A stretch of 64,000 nt of DNA, from NCBI GenBank assembly GCA_032622095.1, contig CP136061.1:87164983-87228982 (forward strand), written 5' to 3'. Each line of letters opens with the position of its first letter. The first letter of the stretch is position 1. The notes beneath the pieces are model-generated. The model did not search any database. It saw only the letters and a list, made by a program, of their open reading frames with translations, and was not told the DNA's origin. Below, piece by piece: positions 1 to 11,330 of the stretch. Source of the DNA: Siphonodentalium dalli. Lineage: Eukaryota; Mollusca; Scaphopoda; Gadilida; Siphonodentaliidae. The position numbers and the translations under genes are program-made.

Positions 1-618
1 CCCGCACCCTTTCTAAACCCAACTTTGTTAATGGCATCGGTAGTAGGGCACGAAATTTCCAACTGTTGGGAATTTTGACAAGGATTTGAATCAGGATTTG
101 GGCGGGGCGGATCGAGAGGGGGGGGGGGCGTGGTTCACTTTCACCGAGAGAGTATGGTGTATATTCTTATCAGTCATTTAATATTAATGAACGCAAATTG
201 TCACTATTGTGATCGAGAATATTATATATCGTGTATCGGCATATTCATCGCGTGTATGGCATGGACCCCGAGAGTATGGCCTGGTCCCGGGGGTTCGGTT
301 CCGTGCCTCACGCACCATAACCTCGCGTTAGAGGAACTCGCACTCAGTACCACATTTTCATTTCCGATATTGCTGTAAATATATTAAAATTGTGATTGGC
401 CCAGCGTGATGCATTTCCGGTGGTTAAACATCGCCTGACGGAAACAACGCACGACCAGTGAGTATGACGACCAACCTTAATGGAAATTGGAAATGGATGA
501 CATGGTCTAACTGTCACCGTCAGGACAAATCCCTTGTGTGTAGGATTTATATTGGTTTGTGCTTTTATCTAATGTTATAGCACCCTGTATATTATGAGCA
601 ATCGGTGTCATCGTTTTG

Positions 619-847
619 TTAACCCTTTACCCAACAAAACGGCCCAAAACGCCCAAATAAAGCTTCAACAGCCTAAAATATCTTTTAACAATTTTTATAA
701 TATTTTTCTACATTCTTTGACAATTTTATCATTTTTAATATGTGTTAAGCCAATGCATTCTCTTATATATGCGAGGCGACCTATGGTCGACTCGCATATA
801 TAAGAGAATGCATTGGCACAGGGCCGTTCTGTTGGGTAAAGGGTTAA
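619..847. mobile_element. TTAA-flanked MITE (piggyBac-like), copy 1, single hairpin
   Basis: The element starts TTAACCCTTTACCCAACA and ends with the inverted complement TGTTGGGTAAAGGGTTAA. Ends beginning CCC next to a TTAA target are the hallmark of piggyBac-type transposition. It has no coding capacity, so it would be a non-autonomous MITE. It carries one copy of the 69-bp palindrome (749-817), where fuller family members carry two. The paralogous sequence near 1723-1726 has a single uninterrupted TTAA at the same place, which supports TTAA as the target duplication. Confidence 0.75.
749..817. repeat. 69-bp palindromic cassette (hairpin 1 of 15)
   Basis: Two 27-base arms beginning GCCAATGCATTCTC are perfect inverted complements around a 15-base loop that itself contains GTCGAC or GGTCG. 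Intact copies lie at 749-817, 2729-2797 (slightly diverged), 2998-3066, 4157-4225, 16926-16994, 17074-17142, 17523-17591, 17671-17739, 39826-39894, 39951-40019, 58684-58752 and 58961-59029. Half copies lie at 4283-4319, 63084-63115 and about 63329-63360. In two-hairpin elements the second hairpin is the reverse complement of the first, including the asymmetric loop. Confidence 0.9.
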
Positions 848-929
848 AGCGCCACATTATCATTAAGCCTCAGTATAAACGTACATAGTAATTGCTCGCC
901 TTTTTTAAATTTATTTTTATGACAGCATA

Positions 930-1300
930 ATTAAAGTGATGTGAAACACTCCGGTAGAGTGATCAAATAGAATAATCTTGTTCAAAGTAGTTTTTTTTTT
1001 TTTTTTACAAATATTATATCTAAATTGACAACACACACCGTCATTCTTATATATTAATTAAATGCAGTGACTCTCGATGGCGAAATCGTTTTCATTAGAT
1101 TATCACCGATAGATGCGTCCCGAATCGAGTAATAAATATATACAATTGAGCAAAGTTCAGACGATGTTTTCTATGGAGTGTTACGGTCGATTTGCCTGAA
1201 ATTTTCGGCGATGTTAGTAGAATGCTACACATCTCCAGAAACTGTTGGCATAGCAGTTTCACGCATACGAACAAGTACATAATATGTCTTTAAATTTGCA
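930..1300. repeat. Dispersed repeat family B, copy 1
   Basis: About 370 bp related to 5935-6330 in the same orientation. Shared blocks include CAACACACACCGTCATTCTT and AGTAGAATGCTACA. Identity is high but with many substitutions and small indels, so the pair is old. It has no recognisable coding content or clear termini. Confidence 0.65.
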
Positions 1301-1630
1301 GCTGTAGTGGTATTTTGCATTCCAGAAGGATAGCACATACGGGTTTAAGCTAGTCATGCTCGCCCAGCGTCGATATCTGCGCTTGACCAGCAGAACAAAA
1401 TGTCTTGCCATAATTAGACACTAAATTATATACGCATGTATGCTATAGATACTGTAAGAAATTAAATGAAAATGAGTAAATTTTTTAACTGAATACACTA
1501 TAGATAAATCTAAATTGCATACGGAAATTAATAACATGTACATGTTCACTCGTGACTGCCTGTATACATGAATTGTATATGTTATTTTTGGTCTACAATG
1601 TATTATGGATGTCATACAGCAAAGATGACG
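1300..1630. other. No feature recognised
   Basis: AT-rich sequence with only short frames that show no family signature. I see no RNA gene or structured repeat here. Confidence 0.5.
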
Positions 1631-1790
1631 CAGATGATGCTGTCGCAGTGAGGACGAATCCCGTATGTGTATAGTATTAGTTTGTGCTTTTATCTAATGT
1701 TATAGCACCCTGCATCCCTGTGTTAAAGCGCCGCATTATCTTCCAAACTTCAAATTAAACGTATAGTAGTTGGTCGCTTTAAAACATTTC
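1630..1790. repeat. Dispersed repeat, copy 2, with intact (empty) TTAA site
   Basis: Partner of the 480-900 repeat. Where copy 1 carries the 229-bp MITE, this copy reads through as a single TTAA (1723-1726) followed by AGCGCC. It is therefore a natural unoccupied site for that insertion. Confidence 0.65.
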
Positions 1791-2676
1791 TTAGATCAAA
1801 ATAGGTATATAAAACATAAAAATAATGTATAGCTATATTTTGACCACAATGCTTGGACATTCTATATTCGGCTGACATAATGTACTGCGTGGGCTAGTCT
1901 CAAATTCTCCGAAGATTTTGTAAATTTAAATAAAAATAGACTCAGCTTTGCGGTTCACACAATGTGACCCAACGACCACAGCGCGGTAACACGCGCACCA
2001 ACAACACACACTAATAACACGCCCACTACATTCATTTCTTAAATGGCCACGTAATTACATGTAGGCCTATATATAGAAGCAATAACCCTTTAATTGCTCG
2101 TCTTGGCTAACTGTAGACAAATATACACGCTTGGAAATGTTATTCGAAAAATGCTAACAAAACCAGACTTCCCTTACCGACCAAAGCCGAATTAATCCAA
2201 TAAGATACAAATGTTTAATCAAAATTGGAAAATGTCAAAGCATTGCAAAATCATATACAAGTCAACATATTTTAACTAACAACATGATTAGTCATGTTTG
2301 TTGAGGAATCATTATAACAGTATTGTTTACATAACAATTGTTTCAACACATAAATTTTTTTTTTACTGGAGACCTACTAATAATGAATATAAGAAAAAAA
2401 AGTCTATTTCACCATGTTCTTAACCATGCCCAAGTATCCACGGCGAGTGTCTCTGGTCCCTTTAAACGTATTTTAATGTATCAAAGGATATATCCTGATA
2501 TAAATAAGTAAATCCATCAGTAAATAGCACAACGTTTTATGAAGGTAGCTTCACATACATGTATATCAGTACAGAGTGTGTGTGCTCTGCGGATGTCCGG
2601 TTTTAATCTGTATTCCAGGCACGGTAATGGAGAAGGGCATAAAATTGAGTTTGGTGGTATTTACCACGATATCATA
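1790..2676. other. No feature recognised
   Basis: AT-rich intergenic sequence. I see short homopolymers and no protein-like frame, RNA gene or clear repeat. Confidence 0.5.
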
Positions 2677-3121
2677 TGTGACCCGCCATATCAAATCCAG
2701 TCGTAAGTCGGGATTTTTTTTACCCTGTGCCAATGCATTATCTTATATATGCGAGTCGACCATATGTCGCATCGCATATATACGAGAATGCATTGGCATA
2801 ACAATTTTTTATATATTTTTTTTAAATAAATGTTTCTTAGGACATAAAATAAAAAACATCCATTACCCTGCAGGGAGCCCCACACATATATAGAAGCATA
2901 TAGAAGAGTGTCGTCTGCTCATGTTTGTCTGGGGCTCTGTGTGGGTGAAATTATAAAATTGTTAAAGAATACAAGAAAAAATTATTAAAATTGTTAGGCC
3001 AATGCATTCTCTTATATATGCGAGGCGACCTATGGTCGACTCGCATATATAAGAGAATGCATTGGCACAGGGTTAAAAAAAAAATCCCGACTTACGACTG
3101 GATTTGATATGGCGGGTCACA
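2677..3121. mobile_element. MITE with TGTGACCC ends, copy a, two hairpins
   Basis: The element begins TGTGACCCGCCATATCAA and ends with its inverted complement TTGATATGGCGGGTCACA, giving terminal inverted repeats of about 45 bp. It is flanked by TA-rich sequence, so a TA target duplication is possible but cannot be proved. Inside are two inverted copies of the 69-bp palindrome (2729-2797 and 2998-3066) separated by a unique core. That core recurs in opposite orientation in the copies at 58632-59057 and 63083-63394. It has no protein-coding capacity. Confidence 0.8.
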
Positions 3122-3998
3122 TATATATACACGAGTTTGTTCAAAACGCTTTGTTTTATAGCTATGTAAGACTGTATGGGTAGTTCCGGTCGTTGGATCT
3201 GGTTGGATAGACATTGTATATCAAATGATTGCTTATAATAAATGAAAGCCATTAATTCTTAAATTTCGATAAAAGTAAATTTTCTGTCGTAGAAACAAAG
3301 GACATGTCCGGGCGGAGATCGCTACAATGATTCCTCATTTTACAACGCATTGTGTTTATTTTTATTCTTCCGGCAAAACAAGCAAGAGGACTTTATTATT
3401 GGGTTGACCATCTGTAAGTTGGCTTTGAGATCTGAAATGGAGGTTGGGTTGATTATATATACAGTTAATTTGTTCCACTTCAGAACAACTTGTGACAGGA
3501 CTGACTTTTTAAAATGTTCAAATAGGAGTGAAACTTATTTTGAAATCTAAAATTATTCTTGACAATTTATATTTCAAGCGGAATGATTTCCAGTGAAACG
3601 AACCATCTTGGTAGCCTTTCTTTCACAAGGGAAACGGGCAATGCGATGGCCTATAGTCTTAAACGACAATAAGGCAAAAGAAATTAAAACAATCACCCTC
3701 GTTGAACAGTTTATGCTCTCACTCCAGGATATATCTTTAATCTCAACGTCAATTGAAACTATAGGTGGAACTGTCCCGGGGGACTAAGGATAACCCCGCT
3801 GTGCCATTTGGGCTAATTAAGGTAGCCATATTAATCTATAGAAAATAGCTGTGCCAAGTTTCAAAACAATTGACGGGAAAATGTTGGAGTACAAATTCGG
3901 ACAAAATTATGCATGTTGCGAAAAGTTGGATAACTCCACTAAACAAAAAGCAGAGGGACCTCATAATCCCATGGTAGTAAATATCTGTACAATGCAAG
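3122..3998. other. No feature recognised
   Basis: Short open frames at 3350-3550, 3593-3787 and 3851-4057 have no family signature. The last one runs into the following MITE, so it is unlikely to be a gene. Confidence 0.45.
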
Positions 3999-4349
3999 TT
4001 AACCCTTTACCCAACAAAACGGCAAAAAACGCCCAAAATAAAGCTTCAACAGCCTAAAATATCTTCGGTCTGTCTCAATAACACCATACAAATATGGATA
4101 TCATTGGAACCGGTTCATTGACCATGCACATTGTGATGGTTACAGTTATTCCCTGTGCCAATGCATTCTCTTATATATGCGAGTTGACCATAGGTCGCCT
4201 CGCATATATAAGAGAATGCATTGGCCTAAAAATATTCTTTTTTTAACACCTTTTACCATTTTTTCTTACATTCTTTAACAATGCATGGTCGACTCGCATA
4301 TATAAGAGAATGCACTGGCACATGACCGTTCTGTTGGGTAAAGGGTTAA
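3999..4349. mobile_element. TTAA-flanked MITE, copy 2, one and a half hairpins
   Basis: TTAACCCTTTACCC at the left and GGGTAAAGGGTTAA at the right. The first palindrome (4157-4225) is whole. The second is missing its left arm, so the sequence starts inside the loop (4283) and keeps only the right arm, with one substitution. Elsewhere it follows the 400-bp copies near 17 kb. Confidence 0.75.
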
Positions 4350-4394
4350 AAGAAATAACTGAAGAATGTAGGAATACAAGCTCGTACAAAGTTG

Positions 4395-4830
4395 TGACCA
4401 CGGACGGACGGCGGTTTGGGCTCCCAAAATACATCTAATAATATCGGTTTTTGAATTTTTCCCGGTATCGAAATAGGTCCATATATACTCGAACTAGTAA
4501 CTTTCGATGAGCATTATACGTCACAGAAAGACGCACTGACGTCATAAACAAAATACACCTTTAACACGATGTTTGGTAAACAAAACAAAAACTGCCATTT
4601 GCATGGAACAGAAAAAAAATGGTTCCGTGTTAGGATATTCCTGATATGGTAGAAATAAAGAGAGTTTGTTTACAATTGAAAATGCTGGAACATGGCTGTG
4701 ACCATGGATACAGGACATACGAAGCCGTTATTTAAATAATTAGTGTATTTGTCAACAAATGTCACACATTCCAAATTACGTAGACATAATTTAGAAGCTC
4801 GAATGAGCCATGTCCGTTCAATGCTTTTGG
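4395..4830 (+). repeat. Dispersed repeat family C, copy 1
   Basis: Related to 7510-7950 in the same orientation and to 6840-7213 inverted. Landmarks are GGCGGTTTG near the left end, CAGAAAGACGCACTGA, and a block with TGATATGGTAGAAATAAAG. The copies are strongly diverged. Smaller pieces recur at 9720-9760 and 10990-11200. Confidence 0.6.
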
Positions 4831-5930
4831 CGATCGCTGGGTTCCTACGGAAACACGGAATTTGTGTCGCCTTAGAGACCAACGCAATCCCATTGCACCT
4901 GCAAACTCACAATCCATCACTTAGTTCTATAGTTCCCATTTCTGAGATCACATTTGGGAGTCTAGCAAACATTTGTCTCGCTATGACAGGACCCCAGATA
5001 CAGGATATCGACGAGAGGTCGCAGATTTAATCACGTTAATGGAAGCGACCGATCATTCGTTACGGCTACCGTCCATCGATAAAAGCTTCAACGAGATTGA
5101 CAAAGATTAAATTTTTATATTCCGCAATAAAATGCATTGAAAATCAAAGCGGAGTCACAGTCCGAGATCAAACCCATAATGTTTGTTTAAAACATGAAAC
5201 TTGTATGGAGCTCATCAGCGAAGTGCATCGCGATGGGATTCACTGGTTCGCTCATCAATCGATACAGTTAGGGTATATATATTCGAGCTGACATCAATGT
5301 CATAGGCGCTGAAGGATTAATTTGATCTATTCATACTGACGGAGAGTGCCACCGAGTTGTTCCAGAGCTAGTTATGACTATCACGGATGCAACACACGCC
5401 GGGACAATAAGACTAAATTCTCGGATAATATCGTAACCCATTGTTAGAGAGCGGGGTCGCGAGATAGGCTCGTTATCAGAGCCTCTCAAATTAGCGCTCA
5501 ACAAAAAGCCGCATTAGGATTTAGTAACGCTAATGTGTTCTCTGGCAACTTTAGATGTAATTATCGTTCACATAACGAGATACTCCGAGATTTTCTGTGG
5601 AAATCCAAATTACCTCACGTTGCTGAGGGTCTAAAGGCGAAAAATAACAAGGACCCTTAAATGGCCTCCGGTCTTAGACGAGGATTTCAAAGTCGGCTTG
5701 AGTACGCTAATTTCATATGATAAACTACTTTTGAAGATCCTCCGATGGCTTTTGGTTTCGGAAAATTAAAATTTGCGGCGAAAACAGAGTTTAGGAGGCT
5801 TCGGCTACGCAAGGATTATTAAAAGGAACCCCGATAACGACAGTGAAGTTTCCAGAACTTAGTTGCATAGTGATTTCTCTGGATTTTGGTCGCTCGACAA
5901 AAAGTAAGTGATTCTAAAAAAAAACACGGG
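4830..5930. other. No feature recognised; higher-GC patch at 5040-5830
   Basis: A frame at 4743-5030 (95 codons) starts in repeat C and extends into this stretch. I do not recognise its product. The stretch 5040-5830 is slightly richer in GC and CpG than its neighbours and may be a decayed coding or transposon segment, but no motif could be read with confidence. Confidence 0.4.
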
Positions 5931-5934
5931 TACG

Positions 5935-6330
5935 ACACAGGAATGTTCATTAAAGTGATGTTAAACTCTCCAGAAGGGTGATCAAATAGAAATGGTGAAT
6001 AATCTTCCTCAAAGTAGTTATATTTTACAAATATTATATCCAAATTGACAACACACACCGTCATTCTTATATATTAATACAAATGCAGTGACTCTCGGTG
6101 GCGAAATCATTTTCGTAAGTTTATCGCCGATAGTTGCGTCCCGAAACTATAAGTAAATATTTACATTGAGCGTATAGTTCAGACGTTGTTTTCGTTGGAG
6201 CGGTACGGTCGAATTGATTCAGATTTTCGGGTATATTAGTAGAATGCTACATTCCCCCAGTTGACATAGTGCCTGAATACGAACTTACTAGTTTCACGTA
6301 CCCGAACAAGTGCATAATATGTCTTTAAGA
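5935..6330. repeat. Dispersed repeat family B, copy 2
   Basis: Matches 930-1300 in the same orientation, including CAACACACACCGTCATTCTT and a shared end around CATAATATGTCTTTAA. The two copies differ by many substitutions. Confidence 0.65.
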
Positions 6331-6339
6331 GGGAGGCGC

Positions 6340-6860
6340 ACGTTTTGCATAAATCCAGCCAAAAATGGCAAGAAACGTTCAACAAAGAATTTCTCTGGAT
6401 CTATCCGACAAATTTCACAAATCATCATTTTCATTGTATATAGAATCTGAGCAATTATTAAGAGACAACAAAAACAATGGATTTTAAACATTTGGGAGGT
6501 TGAAAATATTATTCTATTTTGTGTCCCTTTCGGTACCAAGAACTGCTAGAATAATTAATAATTTCACAAAAATCTTAAATCACCATATAGCTTATTGTCT
6601 TGGCTCTACGAGAGAAAGCTTCATTTGTGTCATAATGTTGAGTTAGGTTTATTATTGAGTTTTTCATTTCATCATCTTCATTGTTTTTAGAATCTGAGCA
6701 ATTATTAAAAGACAACGAAAACAATGGATTTTAATACATTTGAGAGGTTGAAAATATTATTCTATTTTGTGTCCCTTTTCGGTACCAAGAACTGCTAGAA
6801 TAATTAATAATTTCACACAAATCTCCAATCACCAAATAGCTTATTGTCTTGGCTTCCAAA
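6340..6860 (+). repeat. Two diverged copies of a repeat also found at 21.3 and 30.6 kb
   Basis: Blocks at about 6440-6605 and 6675-6855 repeat each other, with GGTACCAAGAACTGCTAGAA and TATTGTCTTGGCT in both. A related but internally deleted version is at 21330-21515 and again at 30598-30783. The shared frame reads AATTTCTCTGGRTCTATC. It looks like a decayed transposon piece of unknown family. Confidence 0.55.
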
Positions 6861-7219
6861 TTATGTCTGTGCAATTGGAAGGCGGTATACGATAATTTGA
6901 ATACTACGCGAAATATAGATATACCAGCTTCATATGGTCTTCCACGGTCACAGCCATTTTCCAATTGATTTCAATTTATAAACGCTCTTTATTTCTACCA
7001 TAACAGGGATAGACTAACACGGAAGGCACTTTTCTGATCCAATGTGCAAATTGCTGTTTTTTTGTTTGGGACTTCAATGCCTCTTTCTGTGACATAATGC
7101 TCTTAGAGAGGTAGTTCAAGTATTTATCGACCTATTTCGATACCGGAGGGGGGGGGGGGGGTCAAAATGGAGTATTATTAGTTGTATTTTGGAGCGCAAA
7201 CCGCCAAGTGGCTTTAAGT
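6840..7219 (-). repeat. Repeat family C, inverted copy (left arm of fold-back)
   Basis: The reverse complement of this stretch matches 7493-7950. The junction-proximal ends, up to about 7219 and from about 7493, share an arm of roughly 33 bp containing CCACTTGGCGGTTTG. The pair forms a long imperfect inverted repeat around a 270-bp spacer. A G-run lies at about 7147-7160. Confidence 0.6.
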
Positions 7220-7492
7220 TATCACTTCAGATTTTTCATTTATCAAGGGAAATAAGTTCCCTCTCATGATCTACAGTTATGATATTACGGATGTATAAAC
7301 TGCATGTGTGAAATATTTCTATTTTTCATTTGTTCGTTGTAGTTGAAAACGGCAGTTTCAAGATGCCATAAATGAATAATATGGACTTACAAATTCCAAA
7401 TATTAGATTATCTGAGCACAATAAACATTTAAAACATATGTTGTCGTTAAATTGAAAGAAGATACTGCTTTATTTTTTAGCATTAAACAAAT

Positions 7493-7950
7493 TTAATTTT
7501 AAAGCCACTTGGCGGTTTGCGCTCCAAAATAAACCTAATACTATTTTCTTTTGAATGTTTCCCGATATCAATATACGTCGATAGATTTCATACATATTTG
7601 AACTACATTTCTACGGGCTTTATATGTCCCAGAAAGACGCACTGAAGTCATAAAAAATACTGCATTGAACACGGTATTTTGGAACCCCAAATAAAAACAG
7701 CCATTTGCACGACATGGAACAGAAAAGAGCGTTTAGTGTTAGTCTATTCATGATATGGTAGATATAAAGAGCGTTTTTTCACTTATGCGCAAACAATTGA
7801 AAACAGCTGGGGAATGACTGTGACCGTGAAAAGTATTTTTTAGAGCCCGCGAAGCCGGTATATCAATATTTCGGGTATTTGTCGACCTGTCATACTTCCT
7901 TCCAAATTATGTAGACACAATTTGGAAGCTCGAATGAGTCATGTACATTT
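7493..7950 (+). repeat. Repeat family C, direct copy (right arm of fold-back)
   Basis: Inverted partner of 6840-7219 and direct relative of 4395-4830. The spacer 7220-7492 shows no feature. Confidence 0.6.
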
Positions 7951-8503
7951 ACGTTAAGACATTTACACACGCCGGGCTGAACCATGGTGAAAGGCCGTGG
8001 TGTGCACACGTGATGGGGATCTACAGGGCTACAAGGCTGTGACATGGGCTGGTGAAAGACCACTCCTGAATACTAGCCAGTTTTTATAACAATTGGAAAT
8101 TTAATACACAACAGAATAGCAATGGAAATTCCGACTGGATAACTGTTGAAATTTAACTGATACTTTATTTCTCAACAAATATTTACATGTATAGCATGCG
8201 AGTTTTGCCCCAATTAATTGAATACTTACAACTTTCAGACAACATATCCTCGCCAAATGCGCACATAATCGACCTACAAAGTGAAATAGACACATAATGC
8301 GATTATTTGATTCTGGCTTATTTGTGTCATTTTCAGCACATAATCTGCCTAGAATCGCACCATTATGAGTCGATAATATGACTACAAGGCTCCCATTTAC
8401 AGCACACTATCAACTCAAATTGACGATATTCTCAGCAGATTATCAACCTAAAAGAAGTTCCATTGTAAGCAGATAATGTGCGTATGTTTAGGAGAACAGG
8501 CTC
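7950..8503. other. No feature recognised
   Basis: Ordinary AT-rich sequence. The frame at 8101-8295 on the minus strand has no recognisable motif. Confidence 0.45.
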
Positions 8504-9760
8504 TTCAGACACATTCAAACCGGATTGATCCTAGTTCATGTAGTTAAACAATCCAGAAACCGGACTCACTATGTAGGATGTGTGTGGTCAATATTACAAA
8601 CAACAAATTTGTTAACACTCAGGAAAGTTGGAAGGGGTGTTGGTACGTGAAAATGGAAGTTTTTATTGTTGGTACGACCCTCTCCCTTGTGAACCAATAT
8701 CATTCAGACTCGTCCCTGGTCAGCCTATGCCATCATATGCTAGATCATGACATGAATCTCTACTATATATATAACATTGAACAAACAAGGCAGGGAATGT
8801 ACTTCTTTGTTAATACTTGTTACTCAATAATATGCTGCACATTAGGGGTGGTCCCTGCTTGAGATTGCATATTTATATGTGACTGTTGTGAGCCAATACC
8901 GCAATAAACATTGAATTAATTACCTAGGAGAAATTCCATAATTGTAAGCGACGCAAAGCGAAATAGCTCACAAAGTCAAATCATGCAATTTCAAGTTGGG
9001 ACATTCACCTACAGTGAAGTACATTATTACGGAACAGGTAATAACTAAGAAATATATTCCCGGTGTTAATTTTTCGACTTTATAAGGTTCCCTGTCAAAA
9101 CTTTAAAAAGTTCGCAGGTTTTGTACTGGTGGAATTGATCTCTATGGTATAGAGTATAGATTCATGGCACGATCTAATTAATAAATAGAGCATGGCTTGG
9201 AGTGAAATACGCCGATATAGTGCATAGTGAGGTTGTGTAGTTCACGACGCGAAGCGGAGTGAACTACACAACCGCACTATGCACTATATCGGCGTATTTC
9301 ACGACAAGTCATGCTCTAATTATTATATTGTATCGAACAAATATTTTGATTTATCAGTAGGAAACTACTATTTTCAACTTTTACTAAGTTCAGACAATTG
9401 ATGTTCGCCTTACTGAAGCTTTAATTTGGATCAGCGGCGAAATAACAAGTAGTTTCAGAACAAAGTTTGATGTAGTGTTCGTTACTATTTTTAGTAGTCA
9501 AAACTACATATGCATAGTGCACGATGGGAGAGACTTGAAGGCGTAGTATACAACTACGACTAATAGAGTCGAGTAGCCAACCAATCGGAAAGCTTGATTT
9601 CAATAACAAAGTCACGTGAGATACAATATCATGATCTATAAGGACTGTATATACTCTTAGAAATGTATCGTGTATATTATAAATGTATCAACCGTTTCAA
9701 TTTTCTACGGAAGTCAGACAAACGCTCTTTAATTTTACCATATAAGGAATAGACTCTTCC
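8504..9760 (+). repeat. 1.25-kb tandem duplication, unit 1
   Basis: Matches 9749-11065. Shared landmarks are GGTCAATATTACTAACAACA-like sequence near the start, TAACATTGAACAAACAAGGC, GGTGGTCCCTG, and ACTCTTAGAAATGTATCGTG near the end. Unit 1 carries extra DNA at about 9178-9620 that unit 2 lacks, and this includes the fold-back at 9188-9317. Unit 1 lacks the 446-bp insertion found in unit 2. Confidence 0.65.
9188..9317. mobile_element. Fold-back MITE (130-bp palindrome)
   Basis: Left arm AGAGCATGGCTTGG through GGTTGTGTAGTTCAC pairs with the right arm GTGAACTACACAACC through ATGCTCT, around a loop near GACGCGAAGCGGA. The arms are about 58 bp with few mismatches. It lies in the segment that is absent from the sister repeat unit, so it probably arrived after the duplication or was lost from the other copy. 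Confidence 0.7.
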
Positions 9761-11065
9761 GACACATTCTAAACCCAATTGATCCTAGTTCGTGCAGTTG
9801 AAACAATCCAGGAAACCAAATCAAAATATAGTTTGTGTGTGGTCAATATTACTAACAACAAATTTGTTAACATCAGGAAAATTCGAATGGGTCTTGGTAC
9901 GTGAAAGCGGTATTTTTTATTGTTGGGACGACCCCCTCCCCTGTAAACGAATACCATTCAGACTCGTCCCTAGCCAGCCTATGTCATCATAGCGTACATG
10001 TATGTTAAATCATACCATGAATCTCTACTATATAACATTGAACAAACAAGGCAGGGAATGTACACACACAATTTCGACCTCAAGTTATATGATGATTAAA
10101 ACAATTTCGACCTCAAGTTATATGATGATTAAAACATACCATGCAGATTTTGTCCATACGATTTCTTTTGTTTTTTTGTTATTTGTTTTTCAAATTCAAA
10201 GTTACATCTGTAGCTCATGTGCCCCATCGTGTCAAGTCAACATTTATGTATATGCATGTCGCTATGACAGTATTCCTGTGTAAATGACGCGAGTGTATCA
10301 AATAAATAGATAGTCTTATATAGTAATGGGCACACCCACCCTGTTTTGGATGGATGTGCCTTCAATGAATGCATTAGCATTAATATAACATATACTATAA
10401 TATAAGTATGTACCTGTTAAATGTTGTTTTGTCATATATTATTGTATTTGAATTTTGTATATCTCATATATCATGATTATTGATTTATTGAGATTAAAGA
10501 ATTGAATTGAATGTATTTCTTTGTTAATACTTGTTCATCAATAATCTGCTGCACATTAGGGGTGGTCCCTGTATGAGATTGCATGTTTATATGTGACTTG
10601 TGTGAGCCAATATCGCAATAAACATTGAATTAATTACCTGGGAGAAATTCCATAATTGCAGGCGACGCAAAGATAAATCGCTCACAAAGTCAAATAATGC
10701 AATTTCATGTTGGGACCTTCATCTACAGGGAATATTACGGAACAGGTAATAACTAAGAAATATATTCCCGGTGTTATTTCATAAGGTTCCCTGTCAAAAC
10801 TTCAAAAAGTTCGCAGTTTTTTGTACTGGTGGAATTGATCTCTGTGCTAGAGCATAGATTCATGGCATGATCTAAAATATATGTATGATCCTATACAGGC
10901 TGAGTATACTCTTAGAAATGTATCGTGTATAATATTAGAAACCTATCACTCTTAGAAATGTATCGTGTATAATATTAGAAACCTATCAGCCGTTTCAATT
11001 TTCCACGGAAGTCAGATAAACGCTCTTTAATTTTGCCATATCAGGAATAGACTCACCATAAACGC
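9749..11065 (+). repeat. 1.25-kb tandem duplication, unit 2
   Basis: Sister of 8504-9760, offset about 1,245 bp. It is interrupted by an insertion at 10063-10508. Near its end, a 40-bp block beginning CACTCTTAGAAATGTATCGT occurs twice in tandem (about 10908-10988). Confidence 0.65.
10063..10508 (+). mobile_element. LINE or SINE 3' fragment with ATTGA-type tail and 7-bp TSD
   Basis: This 446-bp segment interrupts repeat unit 2. It is flanked by GAATGTA on both sides (10056-10062 and 10509-10515), and the unoccupied site is present once in unit 1 near 8795-8801. The 3' end reads GAGATTAAAGAATTGAATTG, which is a typical short-repeat tail of a non-LTR element. A 33-bp block containing ATTTCGACCTCAAGTTATAT is duplicated near its 5' end. 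No RT coding is left, so it is either 5'-truncated or a SINE. Confidence 0.7.
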
Positions 11066-11330
11066 TCTTTATTGTGTCATACCGAACACGCACACTGTTG
11101 ATATACTGGTTAAACACATTGTATTATACATAAAGTATAACTATAAAATTTGCTATAAGGTAATTCAAGTATATGTATCGACCTATTTCGATACAGGGAC
11201 AAAATCAATGTACGCTTGCATGACGTGGTTAACCGGTTAATCTCGGTTAATTAAAATGGCCAACCGGTCATGAACAATAGTGTTCTAGAAGGTGTAAATA
11301 GTATAGACCATAAGCAAACTACCCGGCTCA
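11066..11330. other. Fragments of repeat family C; otherwise nothing
   Basis: A block with ATCGACCTATTTCGATACAG (about 11178-11200) matches family C copies. No gene is seen. Confidence 0.4.

Larger units (their letters stand above)
480..900. repeat. Dispersed repeat, copy 1 (split by a MITE)
   Basis: The sequence around 485-595 and 846-900 reappears at 1630-1790. Shared blocks include GTGCTTTTATCTAATGTTAT just before the MITE and TTAAAGCGCC after it. Copy 1 is split by the TTAA-flanked element at 619-847, and copy 2 is not. No gene is seen in 1-480; that stretch holds only a G-run near 119-128 and short frames that resemble nothing I know. Confidence 0.7.
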
